From contig JAFMSR010000036.1 of assembly GCA_022818135.1 (NCBI GenBank), positions 496,001 through 560,000 on the forward strand: DNA of 64,000 bases, written 5' to 3'. This stretch comes from Saxidomus purpurata (taxonomy: Eukaryota > Mollusca > Bivalvia > Venerida > Veneridae). The first letter of the stretch is position 1. Each line of letters starts with the position of its first letter. Of this stretch, positions 58,746 to 64,000 are shown piece by piece. The notes beneath the pieces are model-generated. The model worked only from the letters and a program-made list of their open reading frames with translations, made no database searches and was not told the DNA's origin. Made by a program: the position numbers and the translations under genes.

Positions 58746-59639
58746 TATTTTTTAAAGAGAGTTCATCGTCAAGTTGCAATGACCATGTAATGCGCATAAA
58801 TGAAAACGGGTTATAACATCCGGGGTATGTATATATGAATATTTCATTATTATATTTAATGAAGAAAAAAAAATCAGTTCCAAAGCAATTTTTCATTATA
58901 TCCGGAATTTCGCTATATCCGAAGTCGTTGGACACGGAGTTTTCTGTATATTGTATACATGATTAGAAAATTGAAAGAAATAAACCAAATAAAATGTAAA
59001 ATTCATCGATATTTCGACATTCAAATTTATGTATTTTTGAGAAGCTATGCATAATGTATGTGATTTTAAATTACAACAAATTTTCATTTTCTTTCAACAG
59101 TTATTCCTTTTAGATTTTTTTTGTATGTATCAAATATTTACTGTTATAAGTATTCTATACATTTTCTAGAAACAAATAATTTTCTTTGACATACCTTTCT
59201 AGTTTAGCCATTAACCGAAACACACTACATTAAGCCGCCGACTGTACCAAAGATATAAATATATCACTTGTCATAAATGTTCAGGTTGTATTTAAAAGCT
59301 TTATCATAATATGAAAAAAACGTATGCTACGGTCAGCTAATACTGATAAAATGTTCGCCTGACAACGCGAATTCTATACAATGTTAAGTGACAAAAATAA
59401 ATAATGATCCATATTTGACGCAATTACTGTCAACTTAAACATTAACCGTTTTGAAACAGAACTGTTTAAATAAAATAAATCTTACAAATAACTATGTCAA
59501 CATTCCCTCTATTTTTGGAACTAAACGCGAAAGCTGGTTTTGAAATACGTATACCCCTGTTTTAATGTATTCAGTTATGAAGAAATTTTAATAAGTTAGC
59601 CCATAAGTGACAATGTCGGTCACAATCCTATTCTATTTT

Positions 59640-59870
59640 GTTATTTGAGGGATGACTCCCACGGGGCTGACCAACTCAAATTACTTACAGTCTTTCGGAT
59701 GAGACTTTAAAACCGAGGTCCCATGTATGGGTGCTATACACCTGGCATGTATAAGAACCAGGGGTGTCTCTGGAATTGGGACGCTTTCTGTATCTTGCAC
59801 TATCCTCCGAAACCTAAACGAACTAACCTCTTCTGGGGGCGTTGGTCATATGGAAAACCGGTATCAACGA
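59640..59870 (+). mobile_element. SINE body fragment (second copy)
   Basis: 'GATGAGACTTTAAAACCGAG', then 'GTGCTATACACCTGGCATGT' and 'ATAAGAACCAGGGGTGTC', match in order the body of the SINE at 195-545. No tRNA head here. The GATGAGAC...ACCGAGGTCCC block is a common part of invertebrate SINEs. Confidence 0.65.
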
Positions 59871-61125
59871 TAAAGCCCTAATAAACAACAAACTCCCACG
59901 TCATATCTTTATTTCACACGACTTCAGTCAACGAAGTCAAATACATATCAGCATTGTAAAGGTCAAGGTCATATTAAGAGATAAAATACATGTACGTAAG
60001 GAATATCTCCTTGTAAAAGTGGTATAGTGTGTTCCAACAGCTTTCTTTCAGATTCTTTTTAGATAACCGACTTTACTTTATGGACTGTTTATTCCCGCAA
60101 TGTTGCATGTTTGTTTTATTGATCTACCCTTTGTCATAGCCTGGTATCTTAAAATTTGCTTTTTCAGAATGTGTAGATCATGATCCAGCTATAAAAGCAC
60201 ATAAACAAAGTCATCAAGTCATTACTTGTATTGTTACAATAGCATGTTATGTAGTCAAACTAAGTTATTTGAAATATCAATTGTTTGAGGTATTTAGTAC
60301 CAGTTTGCGATTCAAAACATTCAATGGTTCGATCAGATAACAAGTAGTTAAGAAAGAAACGGTGTAATATTAACTACATGTACTACTATCAATTTACATT
60401 TTTTAAACTGAAAATACGCATGAACAAATACTAGTACAATCTAATTTAAATGACGAAAGTTTTCAAAATATGTACAGGACCATGGATTCGAGGCCGGAAG
60501 CATAGAACTGTAACTGTGCTTAAAGCAAGTGTTAGTCCTTCGATCTTGAAATCACTATTCATTGTTTACAGGGTTACCATAGCATGTCGGAACAATCGAT
60601 CAGTCTAGCACACCTTAAACAAAAAATGTGGTCATAAAAATAAGAGTGAAGTCACGTGTATCCGTATATTAAATAGAGGATAATTGTTGGTTTCGGTGTA
60701 AGATCACGTTATAATTTCACCGAGTGGGCACCAAAAGTGATATTTTCACGAGTGGCGCAGCCACGAGTGAAAATAACAACTTTTGGTGTTCACGAGTGAA
60801 ATTAACGTGATATTACACCGATACCAACACTTTTTCTGTTTATTTTATGGTTAAAACTCTACTTTTATTGAGTTTGTTTCTATAAAATATCGAAAATCGC
60901 GGGAAACGTCATCAGAAAACATAGCTCAAATGACGTCATTTTAACGACGACATCGTCGCATGGTTTCCAGCATTAGTTACGCTCAGTATACTTTTTGACG
61001 TAAATCCGGGTTAAAGATTGCAAAACAGTGAAAAATAAAAATGGTAATCCACTGTTTCAAAACTGTGGATTATCACTTTTATTTCACTGAGAAAACTCTA
61101 TAATTCACTGGAAAACATAAAATAA

Positions 61126-62619
61126 ATCATCATAATTTACATAAGAACGAGGAATTGGCAGTTGATAAAAATGTTTGCTTAAGAATTAAACTTTTGGTTG
61201 TATTACATATTTTATTTACAGTCCAAGACAGGTAGAGATACTTGCAGACAGATACAAGGGATATAACTGATAAACAGGTAGTGCTGGCGATTCCTAGTTA
61301 CTGGCCCTGACGCAACTACATTGTACATGTAAAAGAACGGGCACTGAACACTGTTGATCGTCCTTACATGATATAAGATTCAAATATAAAGGGATTTGTA
61401 AAATTTAAAACTTTATTACCTTATGTGTATGAAAACGCATTCTAAAACATATATCATGGTTTAATAATTTAACACTCATTATAGGAACGAATTTTGATCA
61501 TGACTTAACACCACATATAAACACTGGCTCCGCATCGTTTTACCGGAAGTAACTATAATGCTTCCGAGATGTCATCATTGACCAAAAATGTAAAACATGT
61601 AATTAATACTGTGAAATTATTTTATACTTCATGTAACAAATCAATGTGCAACATAAAGAAGGTGATTTGTAGACGTAGCGTTGTATTGTAGTATGAATTA
61701 TTTACACGCGGTACGTGTCATGCCTTAAAATAGGTACATTACAAGTATTCATTCATTCATGATACAATTTCATTTGTCTGAAAGTTCGGCAAACCACTGA
61801 TGCACAAGAATGCTATAGTATTTGTAACAATATATAAAATGAAATAATTTTACATGCCTTTACAGTACTAATATTCTGTCTATGTTTCCACTAAATAAAG
61901 CGTGTCTTATTTCTACCACATATTGTATCCTAACTCAAATGCATACTGTTATGTAACTTTAATTGTAGAAAATAGGGAGGGAAGAAAGAAATCGCCGGCG
62001 AATGCATAGCAAGGCTTCGCCAGCCTACAATTTTCACGAAACTGCAGGTCAGTGCAGAATTTAATTAAAACATTTCAACAAAATATCAAAAACATACTTT
62101 CTTAATAAGTTTTAGTAAATTCGATCTCGCATTTAAAATAAAAGAGAAAGCAAGGAAAATACGTGGTGTGGGAGTTTTCTGTTTCAAACAAAAACACTTC
62201 CACGACGCGTTTTGTGTATTAACCATAAATATAGATACAATTAACTGTAAATTATCTAATGGGCGTGTACTAATTTTCTTTTAGGGCTTTAAGTATCATT
62301 AACTATTTCAACCTTAAGCTTTCATAAGCAGTTTGAGAACAGAACGAAAAACGGACTACCATACTTTTTACTTGAAAAATGTTGCCATAACAGAAAAAAT
62401 GAATGAAAAGAGAGAAAATACTGTGCATGTAGTTTTATTTCACCTGCACCAAAGTGTGTATCATAAATTTTAATCTTTACAGAGTTTCTTAATATTTTTT
62501 TATTAAATACCTATAAATATTCTGTCAAAAATGCAGTGTTTATTCAACGGTTCCGGTTCGCAAGCCACTTCCTTTACAAATGACGAGTAACTGTCCCCTC
62601 AGATGGTTGTATTTTTACA
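61126..62619. other. Non-coding stretch
   Basis: No recognisable gene; AT-rich. Confidence 0.45.
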
Positions 62620-62815
62620 CCCATTCCAACCGTATTTTTTGTCATTTTAACAGGCAGCCAGTTTACCTAAACGTCGTTCCTGGGAAGAACCAGACTTCTA
62701 CTGACAACTTTCTCACATAAAGAGACATGGTCGGTAGCAGGGCTCGAACCCATGACCTTCAACCTATGAGAGGTTACAGTGATTTAAAGTCAGCATCCTA
62801 GCAGACTAGCTCACG
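62620..62815 (-). mobile_element. tRNA-derived SINE, V-SINE/RUDI-like, minus strand
   Basis: On the minus strand a tRNA-like head (62725-62815; box A 'AGCTAGTCTGCTAGG', box B 'GGGTTCGAGCC') leads into 'CAGGAACGACGTTTAGGTAA' and 'ACTGGCTGCC'. This order resembles molluscan V-SINEs. Diverged copy. Confidence 0.65.
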
Positions 62816-64000
62816 ATCGAAATATTCATTAATACTGCGCATGCGCAGTGTGTCAAAAATTATTATTTTAAAAAACTGCGCATTTAGACGAAAACGAAAG
62901 TAGTGTTATATTAAAATAATCGAAATTACTCACCAATTATATCACAATATACGACATACCGTCCATATCTTCAAAATTTTAAAAGCATCTACAAATCTTT
63001 CTAGAAAATAATTTGGTGATTTGACAGACGCCATATTGCAAGGATATGATTTCCAAGTTCGGACTCTGCTTTACATTTAATTCCTTTTTAAAAGTCGTGA
63101 GAAGCCGTTTGTAAATTACATAGATCCATCTGTGTTATTCTATCATTTTTAAAAATTATAGAAACACAATATCAATATATTTTACATACCTTTCTACATT
63201 AACAAAAACCGGGGAACACTTTATTTACAAGCAGGAAGTTCTCCATGTCACGCACATTGATTTCAATGAATGCCCTGGATGTATTCGGATCGTTTGAATA
63301 TTTTTTACATGTATCGGTATCACGGACCTATATACACTCGGTATCATGTTAAAATATAAAACTTAAATTAGTCCCTATTGTTCACATCTCTCGCATGCCG
63401 CAACACTAAACAATACCTTTATCATTATCACGCCGGGGGGAACCCGCATATGAAGTGCAACATGCACTTCGGTAAAAATCATATGCGGAGCTTCCGGAAC
63501 TCCATATGCGGATGAATTTAAAGGAAAAACAAGGTAGGTGATGTTATATTTGTCCATTTTTCATATAATCACAGAAAAATTGCAAAATAACTCGAATGCT
63601 ATTCGACCCTCACATAAATTCCGCGTCTCTCCATATATGTTGTTTACTTGTACGTTCAGAAATGACAATGAAAACGTTGAACAAAGTGTCTGACAAATGT
63701 GAAAGAAAGTAGTCAACAATTATGAATGATCATGTTTTTGTTGTAAATCGCATTTCTGGCGAATTATGGACGAAGAATATTAAAAATATGTACATATCTG
63801 CTCTTGGAAGAAAGAAAAACATACACAAAACGATCTAGGAAAGAATTCTTGGGCAAAAATGTAGATGCACTACATATGCGCAGTGTGCACTCCATATGTG
63901 CTGTAAGATGTTATATGAGATTCTTCAAAACTCTTATGATTCATATCGCACTACTTCTTGAGTTATTTTCAAAAAAGTTAGAATGATACACTGATAAAAA
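62816..64000. other. Non-coding stretch with small palindromes
   Basis: Holds a perfect 16-bp palindrome ACTGCGCATGCGCAGT (about 62843-62858) and hairpins at 63450-63520 (GAAGTGCAACATGCACTTC; CATATGCGG repeats in both orientations). No gene. Confidence 0.5.

Larger units (their letters stand above)
57534..61125. mobile_element. 3.6-kb element with ~454-bp terminal inverted repeats
   Basis: Left arm 57534-57987 and right arm 60673-61125 are inverted copies, about 454 and 453 bp, with high but imperfect identity. Outer ends read TTATTTTATGTTTTCCAGTG and its complement; inner ends read CCTCTAT/ATAGAGG. Each arm holds smaller palindromes (ATAATCCACAGTTTTGAAAC with its inverse; CACTCGTG...CACGAGTG) and TGACGTCA. 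The 2.7-kb interior has no long frame and includes SINE pieces at 58670 and 59640. No transposase is seen, so it may be a large non-autonomous DNA element or an inverted duplication of one. Confidence 0.8.

Overview
This window is a stretch of metazoan nuclear genome, most likely from a bivalve mollusc. The basis is AT-rich non-coding DNA with spliced GT-AG genes, a HEPN-NACHT-LRR receptor of a kind common in clams and oysters, tRNA-derived SINEs, and many copies of repeat elements with ~145-bp monomers, a (ACGG)n microsatellite and terminal hairpins, which resemble the 'pearl'/CvA-type elements of bivalves. There are no operons, Shine-Dalgarno sites or CRISPR arrays. Two runs of exactly 500 N (9993-10492 and 25470-25969) are scaffold placeholders, so the window is three contigs.

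Region 1-9992 (contig A) has no cellular gene that I can support. It holds SINEs, simple repeats, a fold-back MITE and diverged tandem repeats. Region 10493-25469 (contig B) holds a decayed non-LTR retrotransposon (LINE) split by a young BEL/Pao LTR retrotransposon. The BEL element has 391-bp LTRs differing at one base and a 5-bp target duplication. It carries gag, protease, RT, RNase H and integrase segments with several frame breaks, plus an extra zinc-finger/acidic reading frame after integrase. The last 1783 bp of contig B is the reverse complement of the last 1784 bp of contig A. This is the pattern of an unmerged end overlap, with contig B scaffolded in the wrong orientation.

Region 25970-64000 (contig C) contains the one convincing cellular gene, on the minus strand at 31078-41828 with a possible 5' UTR start at 41908. 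Five coding exons with consistent phases give a predicted 1673-residue protein. In order it has a Cys-rich N-terminal module with a HEPN-type R-x4-H motif split over exons 1-2, a coiled coil (exons 3-4), a NACHT NTPase, and an LRR-like C-terminus built from five near-identical 79-80-residue repeats plus a partial sixth. I read it as a STAND-class innate immune receptor. Its introns are filled with repeat elements.

The rest of contig C is transposon-derived: tandem-monomer elements, including a 2144-bp unit duplicated in tandem at 46.7-53.4 kb; a 1.77-kb element with perfect 54-bp terminal inverted repeats around a LINE tail; a hAT-like element at 53447-54729; a 3.6-kb element with ~454-bp inverted arms at 57534-61125; and several MITEs.
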